Counted from the first letter of the stretch, positions 16,651-26,341 are shown. The stretch is 64,000 nt of DNA from UBA6398 sp963644855 (GCA_963644855.1 CAVIQL010000009.1:1-64000); one strand, 5' to 3'. Program-made: numbers and translations. The notes: generated from the sequence alone by a model not told the origin.

Positions 16651-17784
16651 ATGGAACAATCTTTTCAGACAGCCATATCTGCTGCATACTCTGTAATGGT
16701 TTGTCTGGCTCCGGGACTTTTGTTGGCATTGGGACTGTGTTTCTTTTTTATCAAGATACCACAGTGTAGTTCGCTCGTCGGTTATAGATCGTCGCGCAAA
16801 CTGATGGCAATAACTTTTGTGTTGTATGGATTGGCCATTTTGCTCGATGAAGCTTCGGGTATGGGCGTGAGCGAAAGTTTTGATGCGGAACGGTTGATAA
16901 TAATAACCGTTTCGGCTTTTCAGGCATTCCTTTTCACTTCCACACTCGTTACTCTTGTCGATATGTCATACTTCACTGTGAGGCGCATGATAGTCGAGAG
17001 CATTGCCATGCTGGCTTTCTTTGCCGTTGCTTTTGGAATTGCGTGTGAATTCAACGGTTTTTCGGCTGTCTACTACGTGTGTGTGGGCGGGTATGTGGCA
17101 TTGCTGGTGAGATATGTGGTGTTGTTTCGCCGGCACTACGCCAAGTATGTAAATCTTATGGACAATTATTATTCTTCAGACGAGGATCGCCGGCTGTTGT
17201 GGGTGAAACGTTCGTTTTATTGGTCGCTCGGTATAGGTTTGCTGGCTTTTGTTTATTCGTTTGTCCCCACCAAGTTCACATCTCTTCTATTTATGGTTGC
17301 TGCAATAGCCTATTACGTGTTTTTCGGGATAAGGTTTATCAACTATATATTCGACTTCAATTATTATCAGCAGGTTATCGTTGATGCCACTCCCGAGATA
17401 GCAGTAGAGGCAGAGCATATGGCGCAAACTCCAACCGTTGACGAATTGCAGACAATGCAATACATCGAAAACATGATGCACGATGAGCAGATTTACAAGT
17501 CAACAACTTTGACGGTAAATGTTATTGCAGCAAAATTGGGCAAGAACCATCGCGTGGTGTCAACTGCCATTTCGCATTGCCGCAACACAAATTTCAAAAG
17601 CTACATCAATAGCATGAGAGTAGAGGAAGCCGTGAGGCTGATATCGAGTGGCTGGCTCGACACACACACCATTGATGCTCTGGCGTCGGAATGTGGTTTT
17701 ACCAATAGGGTTAGCTTTTATCGAGTGTTTAAGCAGCAAAAAGGCGTAGCGCCTACCGATTATTTGGTTACACAAAGCGCATAA
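16651..17784 (+). CDS. Membrane-anchored AraC-family transcription regulator
   Basis: The 377-residue protein has about six or seven hydrophobic helices in residues 1-220 (for example MVCLAPGLLLALGLCFFFI and FYWSLGIGLLAFVYSF). An AraC/XylS-type DNA-binding domain follows at about 275-377: VNVIAAKLGKNHRVVSTAIS is the first helix-turn-helix, and IDALASECGFTNRVSFYRVF with KGVAPTDYL is the second, conserved one. Membrane AraC proteins of this layout are common in Bacteroidales, and their ligands are mostly unknown. The chosen start follows the promoter. The genes it controls cannot be told from the context. Confidence 0.9.
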   Translation: MEQSFQTAISAAYSVMVCLAPGLLLALGLCFFFIKIPQCSSLVGYRSSRKLMAITFVLYGLAILLDEASGMGVSESFDAERLIIITVSAFQAFLFTSTLVTLVDMSYFTVRRMIVESIAMLAFFAVAFGIACEFNGFSAVYYVCVGGYVALLVRYVVLFRRHYAKYVNLMDNYYSSDEDRRLLWVKRSFYWSLGIGLLAFVYSFVPTKFTSLLFMVAAIAYYVFFGIRFINYIFDFNYYQQVIVDATPEIAVEAEHMAQTPTVDELQTMQYIENMMHDEQIYKSTTLTVNVIAAKLGKNHRVVSTAISHCRNTNFKSYINSMRVEEAVRLISSGWLDTHTIDALASECGFTNRVSFYRVFKQQKGVAPTDYLVTQSA

Positions 17785-17901
17785 TGTAACCAAGCCCCCC
17801 TGTTTTTCATAAGCATAGTTGTTTTTTGTTCGCGATATTTGCATGGTTAATAAACCAACCTCCGAAATATCGTATCGGGAATTTTTTAAACAAATACAAC
17901 T

Positions 17902-18145
17902 ATGACTGATAAATTCTACACCATTCCCAAGCGGCGCCCCTATATAGGCGTGGCTATATAGTTTGTATTTCTCCAGAACTTTGCTTTACTTCAAACAACA
18001 AGCGTCGAAGTAGGTCAAGGTTCCTATGATAATGTACTATTAAGATATAATCTATACTATTGAGGGCACACGGCTCAACCAAGGCTTCGGGCAGTTGCCG
18101 CGTGGTATTTACATAATCAACGGAAAAAAGGTTGTAAAAAAATAA
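17902..18145 (+). pseudogene. Remnant of a secreted-protein gene with C-terminal sorting tail
   Basis: From ATG 17902 the frame reads MTDKFYTIPKRRPYIGVAI and stops at TAG 17959. The same frame then continues to a TGA at 18061 with FALLQTTSVEVGQGSYDN and RYNLYY. A one-frame slip near 18045-18060 leads into TIEGTRLNQGFGQLPRG, then IYIINGKKVVKK and a stop at 18143. That ending is the usual C-terminal tail of Bacteroidales secreted proteins. An internal stop, a frameshift, loss of most of the protein and a retained strong terminator all indicate decay. The true start of the ancestor is unclear. Confidence 0.75.
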
Positions 18146-18166
18146 TCGCGCAGAGTTGTGCCTCTG

Positions 18167-18202
18167 AACGGTTTGTCCAACGGGGGGCAAGCCGTTTTTT
18201 TT
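18167..18202 (+). terminator. Rho-independent terminator after the remnant
   Basis: AACGGTTTGTCC pairs with GGGCAAGCCGTT (two G-U pairs), followed by eight T. It now ends only the pseudogene. Confidence 0.85.
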
Positions 18203-18360
18203 GTTTGGTTCCCCGCGTGGGTGGATTTTCCTCGGAGTGTGTTTCTGGGGTAAGCCTTGAAAACTATGCTGTGTTCTGATTTAAAGACAAATGATGTATT
18301 CCTTGAAATCTTTGCAAGTATCTTGTTTTCATAGGGTTTGATGTGGGCTTAGCGAGGTAG

Positions 18361-18440
18361 GATATAGTTTAAATTCCAAGCCTTGTAATTCAAATTAGGT
18401 CGGACCTTGTTTTCACGATATCCCATGTAGTTTTTTCAAG
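18361..18440. repeat. 21-bp dyad element, copy 7 (degenerate)
   Basis: One good half unit (GGTCGGACCTTG) and the flank TTTTCACGATATCCCATGTAG are clear. The other units have drifted. Its sequence TTCCAAGCCTTGTAATTC resembles the same part of copy 11, which suggests a subfamily. The rest of the 17785-18529 gap, apart from the remnant and terminator, shows nothing. Confidence 0.7.
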
Positions 18441-18529
18441 TTTTATAGCCTGCTTCAAAAATATGGCTTTTCGTGCATCGGGTGTCTTAATAATTCGCTA
18501 TTTTTACACCAAATATTTTTTATCTACCA

Positions 18530-19204
18530 GTGAAACGCAAATTACTTCTAATTACAATTATAACGGCGTGCGCTTTGGGTGTAAATGCACAGAGGGTGAA
18601 TTTCAGCGTGGGCGGAGGTCTTTCGTCCCATTACGGAGGTTCTACGCGCAACATAGGCGCGTTTAAGCTCGGTGTTTCGTATGAACACGAAATTCCGGGA
18701 AATTTCAGCATCGAGCCGGGAGTGTTTTTCTACGCCAAAGGTTATAAGGACAAAAACGAGAGTGTGTTTATGCGCGACGACAAGGGCGAGATTGTAAAGG
18801 ACGAGAATGGCGACCCTATGATGAGCGTGAAAAATGTAACCACGAGCAAGTATTACGTTGAAGTGCCTGTGTTGGCAAACTATTACCTTGAAATATCCCC
18901 CATGCACTATATAGAGTTTTCGGCAGGTCCTTATGCAGCCGTTGGAGTGGGGGGTAAACGCAAAACTCGTGGCGATACCGACCAGGAAATCCAGAAACGG
19001 TTTTACTACGAAAAGAGCACGTTCAAGGAACACGGCGTGAGGCGTTTCGACTGCGGCATCACGGCGGGAATATCCTATGAATTCAACCGTATTTTCGCCG
19101 TGGGCGCACAGGCAGATTTCGGTTTGCTCAATTTTCGCAAGCAAGGCGGAAAAAACATCTCGGGACTCGTTACGTTCAGCTACCGTTTGAGGCTCGACAA
19201 TTAA
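18530..19204 (+). CDS. Outer-membrane beta-barrel protein (PorT-like, OMP_b-brl_2)
   Basis: The 224-residue protein begins MKRKLLLITIITACALGVNAQ, a clean signal peptide cut after NAQ. Alternating strands follow, such as RVNFSVGGGLSSHYGG, FKLGVSYEHEIPGNFSIEPGVFFY, YYVEVPVLANYYLEI and FDCGITAGISYEFN. It ends in an aromatic-rich strand (LVTFSYRLRL), as in eight-stranded barrels of the PorT/OMP_b-brl_2 group. The start codon is GTG. No ATG lies upstream in frame, and this start gives the whole signal peptide. It stands alone, 46 bases before nfeD. Confidence 0.85.
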   Translation: MKRKLLLITIITACALGVNAQRVNFSVGGGLSSHYGGSTRNIGAFKLGVSYEHEIPGNFSIEPGVFFYAKGYKDKNESVFMRDDKGEIVKDENGDPMMSVKNVTTSKYYVEVPVLANYYLEISPMHYIEFSAGPYAAVGVGGKRKTRGDTDQEIQKRFYYEKSTFKEHGVRRFDCGITAGISYEFNRIFAVGAQADFGLLNFRKQGGKNISGLVTFSYRLRLDN

Positions 19205-19250
19205 GCACATAGCGCAACCAAGATTATATACCCGAAAAAATATAAGGCAG

Positions 19251-19700
19251 ATGACAGAATTATTTATGGCTTATCATTGGGAAATATGGGCATTCGTAGC
19301 CCTGATATTCCTTGTGCTCGAACTCACGGCGGGCGACTTTTTCATGTTGTGCCTTGCCGCCGGTGCAGTGTTCTCTTCCGTGTGTGCGGCAATAGGCTTG
19401 GGACTACTGCCATGCCTCGCCGTTTTTGCAGTAATCTCCGTGGCATGTCTGTATTTCCTTCGCCCCAAAATGTTGAAGCGTTTTGCCAGGCGCAAAGTAC
19501 GCAAAAGCAACGCCGATGCCCTTGATGGGAAAATAGGAACCGTGAAAGAGGAAATCAAGGCCGGTTCTTATGGCTACGTTGCCATAGATGGGGATATGTG
19601 GCGCAGCATTTCGGCAGACGGAAATGCGATATCAGTAGGCACAAAAGTGGTGGTGAAATCCCACGAAAGCATAGTTCTCACCGTTGAAAAGGCACAATAA
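19251..19700 (+). CDS. NfeD-like membrane protein
   Basis: The 149-residue protein has membrane helices at about residues 10-30 and 35-68 and a C-terminal OB-fold domain (DGKIGTVKEEIKAGSYGYVAIDGDMWRS). This is the short NfeD form without the protease domain. NfeD proteins partner SPFH proteins, and the next gene, 38 bases on, is one, so they probably form one membrane-organising complex and operon. Confidence 0.92.
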   Translation: MTELFMAYHWEIWAFVALIFLVLELTAGDFFMLCLAAGAVFSSVCAAIGLGLLPCLAVFAVISVACLYFLRPKMLKRFARRKVRKSNADALDGKIGTVKEEIKAGSYGYVAIDGDMWRSISADGNAISVGTKVVVKSHESIVLTVEKAQ

Positions 19701-19738
19701 AAACAACAAGAATATCAACACAAAAAAACTTATACACC

Positions 19739-20683
19739 ATGATTTACGTATTAGTAGTGCTCGTTTTTTTGGCAATAATAATTGTAGCAAAGAGCATCAC
19801 CATCATTCCGCAGTCGAGTACCAAAATAATAGAACGCCTCGGCCGCTATCACGCCACCCTTAATCCCGGCGTAAATATCATTATGCCTTTTATCGACAAG
19901 GCGCGAACAATAGTAATAATGCGAAACAAACGCTATTTCTACTCCAGCGAGATAGATTTGCGCGAACAAGTTTATGATTTCGACAAGCAAAACGTGATTA
20001 CAAAAGACAATGTGCAAACCGAAATCAATGCGCTGCTGTATTTTCAGATAGTTGATCCGTTCAAAGCTGTCTACGAAATAAACAATCTGCCCAACGCAAT
20101 TGAAAAGCTCACTCAAACTACGCTTAGAAACATTATCGGCGAAATGGAACTCGACGAAACGCTCACCTCGCGCGACACTATAAACAACAAACTTCGCGCT
20201 GTGCTCGATGATGCCACTAACAAATGGGGAATAAAGGTAAACCGCGTGGAACTACAGGATATAAATCCGCCAAAAAGCGTGTTGCAGGCAATGGAAAAGC
20301 AAATGCAGGCCGAGCGTAACAAACGTGCGGAAATCCTAAACAGCGAAGGCGAAAAACAAAGCGCCATACTAAAATCCGAAGGTGAGAAAATGGCAACCAT
20401 CAACCGCGCCGAAGCCGAAAAACAACGCGCTATTCTCAACGCAGAAGGCGTGGCCACCGCAAAAGTAAAGCAGGCCGAAGCCGAAGCAAAAGCTGTGGAA
20501 CTGATTACAGAGGCTGTGGGGAAATCGGCAAACCCTGCAAATTATCTCCTTGCCCAAAAGTATATACAAATGCTCAAAGAAGTGGCAAGCGGCGACAAGA
20601 CAAAAACAGTTTATCTACCTATCGAAGCTACAAACATGCTCGGCTCGATTGGCGGAATAAAGGACCTCTTCAAAACCGAATAA
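19739..20683 (+). CDS. SPFH/stomatin-like membrane protein (QmcA type)
   Basis: The 314-residue protein has an N-terminal membrane anchor (residues 2-18) and an SPFH/prohibitin domain at about 20-190 (IIPQSSTKIIERLGRYHATL, ALLYFQIVDPFKAVYEINN, MELDETLTSRDTIN, INPPKSVLQAMEKQMQAE). A long helical region with Ala/Glu repeats follows at 190-265. Such proteins form large rings at the membrane and modulate proteases or lipid domains. Together with the preceding NfeD gene it makes the classic nfeD-SPFH pair. Confidence 0.94.
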   Translation: MIYVLVVLVFLAIIIVAKSITIIPQSSTKIIERLGRYHATLNPGVNIIMPFIDKARTIVIMRNKRYFYSSEIDLREQVYDFDKQNVITKDNVQTEINALLYFQIVDPFKAVYEINNLPNAIEKLTQTTLRNIIGEMELDETLTSRDTINNKLRAVLDDATNKWGIKVNRVELQDINPPKSVLQAMEKQMQAERNKRAEILNSEGEKQSAILKSEGEKMATINRAEAEKQRAILNAEGVATAKVKQAEAEAKAVELITEAVGKSANPANYLLAQKYIQMLKEVASGDKTKTVYLPIEATNMLGSIGGIKDLFKTE

Positions 20684-20719
20684 GACATAAGCAAAAACAT
20701 TCCCTAAACTTATATCATA

Positions 20720-22240
20720 ATGAAAAATATAACAAGACGACAATTCCTTAAAGACAGTTTGCTGAGCGCAGCTGCCATTGCTATTGTGCCGGGAAATGTG
20801 CTCGGCAAGGCTTACGGACACACCGCTCCCAGCGACAAACTCAACATAGCCGGCATTGGAGTGGGCGGAGTAGGACGCCGCAACATGCAAAACCTGAAAA
20901 CCGAAAACATAGTGGCTCTTTGCGACGTTGATTGGAAGTATGCCCTTAAAACTTTCAACGACTTTCCAAAAGCAAAACGCTTCAAAGATTGGCGAGAAAT
21001 GCTTGATCGTATGGGAAAAAGCATTGACGCTGTAATGATAGCCACTCCCGACCATACACACGCCGTTATCGCTGCCCACGCAATGACTCTCGGCAAACAT
21101 GTGTACCTTCAAAAACCGCTCACACACTCTGTTTACGAGGCAAGACTGCTTACCAAATTGGCGAAGAAGTATAAGGTTGCCACGCAAATGGGAAACCAGG
21201 GCAATTCTTTCGAATGGAATAAACGCGTTGCCGAATGGATTTGGGCTGGTGAGATAGGTGAGGTGCGCGAGGTGCATTGTTGGACCGACCGTCCCATTTG
21301 GCCGCAAGGACTTATGAAACCTACCGATACTCCTGCCGTACCTGATACGCTCGATTGGAATTTGTGGATTGGTCCTGCCGAGATGCGTCCGTACCATCCT
21401 TCATATTGTCCATGGAACTGGCGAGGCTGGTATGATTTCGGCACAGGTGCGTTGGGTGATATGGCTTGTCATATTATGGATCCCGCAGTGCTTGCGCTCG
21501 ACCTCAAATATCCTACCAAAGTTATAGCATCGTCTACGCTGAGCAACCTTTATTCGCCGCCTTATGCCGAGACAATTACCTACACATTCCCAGCCCGCCC
21601 AAAGAAAGGCAGTGTTGAGATGCCCGAAGTAAAGCTTACGTGGTATGATGGCGGACTTATGCCGCCCCGTCCCGAGGAACTCGAAGACGGAGATTTGCTT
21701 GGCGATGAAAACGGAGGTATTCTTATAATTGGTTCAAAGGGTAAGATTATGACGGGTTGCTATGGTATGAACCCAACGTTGCTTCCCAAGAGCCGCATGA
21801 AAGATTTCAAAGACCCTACTCCGCAGTTGCGCCGCGTGATAACGAGCGATGTGGCAAGCATATGGGATTCGAATGCTCACGAACAGGATTGGGTGCGTGC
21901 ATGCAAGGAGCCTGCAAGCAGCCGAGTGGAAACTTGCGCAAACTTTGCTTATTCCGGTCCGTTTACAGAGATGGTAGATATGGGCGTAATGGCTACGCGT
22001 CTCGCAGGGCTCACTGGTCTTCACAAAGAACTTCGTTGGGACGGCGAGAATATGCGTTTCACAAATATTTCGCCCAACGACAAGGTGAAGATAGTAAACT
22101 ATGACGACTTCAAGGTGATTGACGGCGACCCGAAATTCGACCGTCGCTACGCAGAGTTCAATGCTCAGGATTTGGTGAACGAGTGGATTAAGCACACTTA
22201 CCATAATGGCTATTCGTTGCCGCCTATGCCAAAAGACTGA
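20720..22240 (+). CDS. Gfo/Idh/MocA-family oxidoreductase with Tat-type signal
   Basis: The 506-residue protein starts with a twin-arginine motif (TRRQFLKDSLLSAAAIAIV), so it is probably exported folded with its nucleotide. The Rossmann start is LNIAGIGVGGVGRRNM near residue 42, and the family motif is TPDHTHAVIAAHAMTLGKHVYLQKPLTHS near 110-140, with the conserved EKP replaced by QKP. The C-terminal domain is of the long Bacteroidetes type. Substrates are sugars or polyols, not predictable here. It lies 6 bases before a sugar isomerase/epimerase-like gene, and this pair probably oxidises and processes a sugar outside the cytoplasm. Confidence 0.9.
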   Translation: MKNITRRQFLKDSLLSAAAIAIVPGNVLGKAYGHTAPSDKLNIAGIGVGGVGRRNMQNLKTENIVALCDVDWKYALKTFNDFPKAKRFKDWREMLDRMGKSIDAVMIATPDHTHAVIAAHAMTLGKHVYLQKPLTHSVYEARLLTKLAKKYKVATQMGNQGNSFEWNKRVAEWIWAGEIGEVREVHCWTDRPIWPQGLMKPTDTPAVPDTLDWNLWIGPAEMRPYHPSYCPWNWRGWYDFGTGALGDMACHIMDPAVLALDLKYPTKVIASSTLSNLYSPPYAETITYTFPARPKKGSVEMPEVKLTWYDGGLMPPRPEELEDGDLLGDENGGILIIGSKGKIMTGCYGMNPTLLPKSRMKDFKDPTPQLRRVITSDVASIWDSNAHEQDWVRACKEPASSRVETCANFAYSGPFTEMVDMGVMATRLAGLTGLHKELRWDGENMRFTNISPNDKVKIVNYDDFKVIDGDPKFDRRYAEFNAQDLVNEWIKHTYHNGYSLPPMPKD

Positions 22241-22246
22241 TAGGCT

Positions 22247-23086
22247 ATGAAACGTCTGCTTTTCATATCGTTGTTGCTTCTTTTGCCGTTTGCAACAAAC
22301 GGCAAAAGCAAAGCCGAAAAAATGGGTTGGAAACTCGCCGTGCAGTCGTGGACATTCCACAAAGGAAATCTGTGTGAAGCCATCGACAAAACGGTGGAAT
22401 TGGGACTGAAATACATTGAGGTTTTTCCGGGACAGACTATTGGCGGACAGTGGGGCGATAAAAAGTTCGACTACAACCTTGATGCCGCCACTTGCAAGCA
22501 ATTGCGTCGATATGCTGCCGCAAAAGGCGTGCGCATTGTCGGTTCTGGAGTTTTTGTCCCGGGCAAAAGCGATGAATGGCAACGGGAATTCGAGTTCGCC
22601 AAATGCATGAAACTGGAATATATCACCTGTGAGCCGGCGCTCGAAGATTGGGATATTGTGGAGAAACTGGCTAAGAAAACGGGTATCAAGGTTTCTGTTC
22701 ACAACCACCCCAAACCTTCGTCGTATTGGAGCCCGATAAATTTGCTCCAAGCCATAGGAAACCGTAGCAAACTCACTGGTTCGTGCGCCGACGTAGGGCA
22801 TTGGCTGCGCTGCGGATTTGTTCCCGTGGAAAGCATGCGAGTTTTGAACGGCCGCATAATAAGTCTGCATTTCAAGGATATTGTAGATGGCGACGATTTC
22901 GAGGCAATGCACGACACCGTGTGGGGCGAAGGAATAATCAAGATGCCTGCTATGTTGCGCGAACTCAAGGCCCAGAAGTTCCGAGGCTATTTTGCAATAG
23001 AATACGAATACAATTGGGACAACTCTATGCCCGAAATCAAAAAAAGCATAGAGAATTTCAACCGTATGGTAGAAGAATTGTACTAA
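22247..23086 (+). CDS. Exported sugar phosphate isomerase/epimerase-like protein (TIM barrel)
   Basis: The 279-residue protein has a signal peptide (MKRLLFISLLLLLPFATNG) and then an AP-endonuclease-2/xylose-isomerase-like TIM barrel. Likely metal ligands are Glu in KYIEVFPG, His in VSVHNHPKPSS, Asp/His in CADVGHWLRCG, His in ISLHFKDI and Glu in FAIEYEYNW. It follows the Gfo/Idh/MocA gene by 6 bases and is co-transcribed with it. This pairing is frequent in Bacteroidetes sugar catabolism, including keto-sugar pathways, but the substrate here is unknown. Confidence 0.9.
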   Translation: MKRLLFISLLLLLPFATNGKSKAEKMGWKLAVQSWTFHKGNLCEAIDKTVELGLKYIEVFPGQTIGGQWGDKKFDYNLDAATCKQLRRYAAAKGVRIVGSGVFVPGKSDEWQREFEFAKCMKLEYITCEPALEDWDIVEKLAKKTGIKVSVHNHPKPSSYWSPINLLQAIGNRSKLTGSCADVGHWLRCGFVPVESMRVLNGRIISLHFKDIVDGDDFEAMHDTVWGEGIIKMPAMLRELKAQKFRGYFAIEYEYNWDNSMPEIKKSIENFNRMVEELY

Positions 23087-23163
23087 CACCTGGAAATACA
23101 GCAAATTAACAAGGCTTGTGCCCCGAGCCACACAGGGCATTGCAGGGCGCATAATTGTATGCC

Positions 23164-23300
23164 GAAAAAACGATAAGGTTTATTGCTAAAACAATAAGCC
23201 TTATCGTTTAAATAATATCGGACCTTTTTTAAATAATATCGGACATTATTTAAAAAATATCAGACATTGTTTTTACGATATCCCATATGCTTTTTTTGCC
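23164..23300. repeat. 21-bp dyad element, copy 8
   Basis: The units ATCGGACCTT, ATCGGACATT and ATCAGACATT lie at 21-bp spacing, followed by the flank TTTTTACGATATCCCATATG. The left flank is folded into a long hairpin. Beyond the right flank, ATATAGCCCGCTGCAAAA recurs near copy 7 as ATAGCCTGCTTCAAAA. An 8-bp stem hairpin at 23322-23349 follows. Nothing else is seen in 23087-23431. Confidence 0.92.
23168..23209. terminator. Hairpin built from element flank, possible terminator
   Basis: AACGATAAGGTTTATTG pairs with CAATAAGCCTTATCGTT (one G-U pair), followed by TTAAATAA. It lies 80 bases after the isomerase/epimerase-like gene and could end its operon. The T tract is poor. Confidence 0.5.
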
Positions 23301-23431
23301 ATCATATATAGCCCGCTGCAAAAGCCTTGTGATAGGGGCGGCAAGGCTTCTATAAAGCAAAATGAGCGCTTTTCAGATTTCTATTCATGTATTTGCAAAG
23401 CCAAGGTGGAATGTTACTCAAAGTAAATTAC

Positions 23432-23439
23432 TATCTTTG
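23432..23439 (+). promoter_or_regulatory. -7 box for leuS
   Basis: TATCTTTG matches TAnnTTTG, 52 bases before the ATG. Confidence 0.65.
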
Positions 23440-23491
23440 CGCGTGAATTGCGGACATGGTTCCGCTTCAAACCTAAACTACAATAATTGAG

Positions 23492-26341
23492 ATGGATTAC
23501 GAGTTTCAGAAAATAGAAGAAAAATGGCGCAAGATATGGGCCGACGAGAAAATTTACCACGTTACAGAGGATAGCTCTAAGCCCAAGTATTATGTATTGA
23601 ACATGTTTCCCTACCCATCGGGTGCCGGGCTGCATGTGGGCCACCCCCTTGGATATATAGCAAGCGACATCTACGCAAGATACAAACGCTTGCGTGGCTT
23701 CAACGTTCTGAATCCCATGGGATATGATGCCTATGGACTTCCGGCAGAGCAATATGCCATACAAACAGGACAGCACCCTGCGATAACCACAGTGAAAAAC
23801 ATCACACGCTATCGCGAACAGCTCGACAACATTGGTTTTTCGTTTGATTGGGACCGCGAATTGCGCACCTGCGACCCTGTGTTCTACAAATGGACTCAGT
23901 GGGCATTCATACTCATGTTTCGCAGCTACTATTCAAACACCGAAAACAAGGCACGCCCAATCGACGAACTCATAAACCATTTCGAAAAACAAGGAACCGA
24001 GGGCATCAACGTAGCATGTAGCGAAGAATTGACTTTCACCGCAGAAGAGTGGAACGCCAAGAGCGATGTGGAAAAACAACAAACCTTGATGAACTACCGC
24101 ATAGCCTATCTGGGCGAAACCGAAGTGAACTGGTGTGCACAACTCGGCACAGTGCTCGCAAACGATGAAGTGGTAGACGGAGTTTCACTGCGCGGCGGTT
24201 ATCCCGTAGTGCAAAGAAAAATGAAACAATGGTGTCTTCGCGTTTCGGCTTATGCACAACGTTTGCTCGACGGGCTTGATACGATAGACTGGACCGACTC
24301 TTTGAAAGAAACACAACGCAACTGGATTGGACGAAGCGAGGGAACAGAGGTGGAATTCTCGGTTAAAGACAGCGACAAAACCTTTACCATCTTCACCACA
24401 CGCGCCGACACAATGTTTGGAGTAACTTTCATGGTGCTCGCACCCGAGAGTGATTTGGTGGAAGAGCTTACCACGCCCGACCAAAAGGAAAATGTGAAAA
24501 ACTATGTCGATGCTACAAAAAAACGCACCGAACGCGAACGCATTTCCGACCGTAAAGTTACTGGCGTTTTCTCAGGTTCGTATGCCATCAACCCATTTAC
24601 CGGCGAAGAAATACCAGTGTGGATAAGCGATTACGTGCTTGCGGGCTACGGCACGGGAGCAATTATGGCCGTTCCCGCACACGACAGCCGCGACTACGCT
24701 TTTGCAAAACACTTCAATCTACCAATAATCCCACTGATCGAAGGGTGCGACGTTTCAGAACAGAGCTTCGACGCCAAAGAAGGCATCGTGATAAACTCTC
24801 CACGCAAAGACGCAAAACCATATATAGACTTTTCGCTCAACGGACTCACTGTAAAAGAAGCCATTGCAGCAACAAAAAAATATGTCAAGGCACATAATCT
24901 CGGCCGTGTAAAAGTAAATTATCGCCTTCGCGATGCTATTTTCTCGCGTCAGCGTTATTGGGGCGAACCTTTCCCGGTTTACTACAAAGACGGCATGCCT
25001 CAAATGCTCCCACTCGAATGTTTGCCGCTCGAATTGCCCGAAGTGGATAAATACGAACCCACCGAAACCGGCGAACCTCCGTTGGGAAGAGCAAAAATAT
25101 GGGCTTGGAACGAAAAAGAACGCAAAGTGGTCGACAAAAATATGGTTGACAATCAAACGGTGTTCCCTCTCGAACTTTATACAATGCCGGGATTTGCAGG
25201 TTCTTCCGCATATTATCTGCGCTATATGGACCCCAAAAACAACGAAGCCCTCGTTTCGAAAAACGCTGTGGAATATTGGAAATGCGTAGACCTTTATGTG
25301 GGCGGCACCGAGCATGCCACGGGACACCTTATCTATTCTCGTTTCTGGAACAAAGTGCTTCACGACTACGGATATTCGGTAACCGAAGAACCTTTTGCCA
25401 AACTAATCAACCAAGGTATGATTCAGGGACGCTCAAACTTCGTTTACCGCATAAAAGATGGCGAAGAAAAAGGAAAATATGTGTCCTTCGGGCTGAAAGA
25501 CAAGTATGACGTAACGCCGATACACGTTGACGTAAACATAGTGTCAAACGACGTTCTCGACATAGAGGCTTTCAAACGTTGGAATCCTGAATACAAACAC
25601 GCACAGTTCATTCTCGAAGACGGGAAATACATTTGCGGTTGGGCAATAGAGAAAATGTCGAAGAGCATGTTCAATGTTGTAAATCCCGATATGGTTGTTG
25701 AACGTTACGGAGCCGATACTCTTCGTCTTTATGAGATGTTCCTTGGCCCGATAAACCAGAGTAAACCGTGGGATAGCAATGGTATTGACGGCTGTTCGCG
25801 TTTTCTTCATAAATTGTGGAACCTTTACAACGGCAAAGGCGGAAAGTTTATGCCCGATGACGCAGAACCGACAGAAGCAAACCTACGTACGCTTCACAAA
25901 CTCATAAAGAAAGTTACCGACGACATAGAGAATTTTTCTTACAACACGGCTATTTCTGCTTTTATGATAGCTGTGGGCGAATTGAATGTGCAAAAGTGTA
26001 CGTCGCGTAAGGTTCTCGAACCGCTTGTAGTGCTTGTGGCTCCGTTTGCGCCGCATATTGCCGAAGAGTTATGGGAGCAGCTCGACCACACAACGAGTGT
26101 GTGTGATGCAGAATGGCCTGAGTTTAACGAAAAGTTTGTTCAGGAAAGCAGCGTAACGATGAGCGTTTCGTTTAATGGCAAGACGCGTTTCACAATGCAG
26201 TTCCCCGTTGATGCGTCAAAGGAGGAAATCGAAAAAGAAGTGCTTGCCAGCGAACTTGCTAAGAAATATACCGACGGCAAACAGATAGTAAAAGTGATTG
26301 TGGTGCCGCGCAGAATTGTGAACATCGTGGTTCGCGGATAA
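23492..26341 (+). CDS. leuS: Leucyl-tRNA synthetase
   Basis: The 949-residue class I synthetase charges tRNA-Leu. The HIGH-type motif is GLHVGHPLGY near residue 50, and KMSKS is intact in EKMSKSMFNVV near 720. The CP1 editing domain lies between, at about 230-430 (FTTRADTMFGVTFMVLAPE, GTGAIMAVPAHDSRDYAFA). The C-terminal anticodon-binding and final tRNA-binding domains are present. Length is slightly above the E. coli enzyme because of insertions near residues 155-185. It is followed 31 bases later by a YitT gene in the same direction. Confidence 0.98.
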   Translation: MDYEFQKIEEKWRKIWADEKIYHVTEDSSKPKYYVLNMFPYPSGAGLHVGHPLGYIASDIYARYKRLRGFNVLNPMGYDAYGLPAEQYAIQTGQHPAITTVKNITRYREQLDNIGFSFDWDRELRTCDPVFYKWTQWAFILMFRSYYSNTENKARPIDELINHFEKQGTEGINVACSEELTFTAEEWNAKSDVEKQQTLMNYRIAYLGETEVNWCAQLGTVLANDEVVDGVSLRGGYPVVQRKMKQWCLRVSAYAQRLLDGLDTIDWTDSLKETQRNWIGRSEGTEVEFSVKDSDKTFTIFTTRADTMFGVTFMVLAPESDLVEELTTPDQKENVKNYVDATKKRTERERISDRKVTGVFSGSYAINPFTGEEIPVWISDYVLAGYGTGAIMAVPAHDSRDYAFAKHFNLPIIPLIEGCDVSEQSFDAKEGIVINSPRKDAKPYIDFSLNGLTVKEAIAATKKYVKAHNLGRVKVNYRLRDAIFSRQRYWGEPFPVYYKDGMPQMLPLECLPLELPEVDKYEPTETGEPPLGRAKIWAWNEKERKVVDKNMVDNQTVFPLELYTMPGFAGSSAYYLRYMDPKNNEALVSKNAVEYWKCVDLYVGGTEHATGHLIYSRFWNKVLHDYGYSVTEEPFAKLINQGMIQGRSNFVYRIKDGEEKGKYVSFGLKDKYDVTPIHVDVNIVSNDVLDIEAFKRWNPEYKHAQFILEDGKYICGWAIEKMSKSMFNVVNPDMVVERYGADTLRLYEMFLGPINQSKPWDSNGIDGCSRFLHKLWNLYNGKGGKFMPDDAEPTEANLRTLHKLIKKVTDDIENFSYNTAISAFMIAVGELNVQKCTSRKVLEPLVVLVAPFAPHIAEELWEQLDHTTSVCDAEWPEFNEKFVQESSVTMSVSFNGKTRFTMQFPVDASKEEIEKEVLASELAKKYTDGKQIVKVIVVPRRIVNIVVRG

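Noticed and set aside
21734..23152. Long open frame (472 codons) on the minus strand
   Set aside because: It lies antisense to the oxidoreductase and isomerase/epimerase genes, which have clear family motifs. Its composition (His/Phe/Cys rich) is that of a shadow frame.
24618..24626. Perfect DnaA box TGTGGATAA
   Set aside because: It is single and lies within leuS coding sequence, so it is expected by chance and does not mark an origin.
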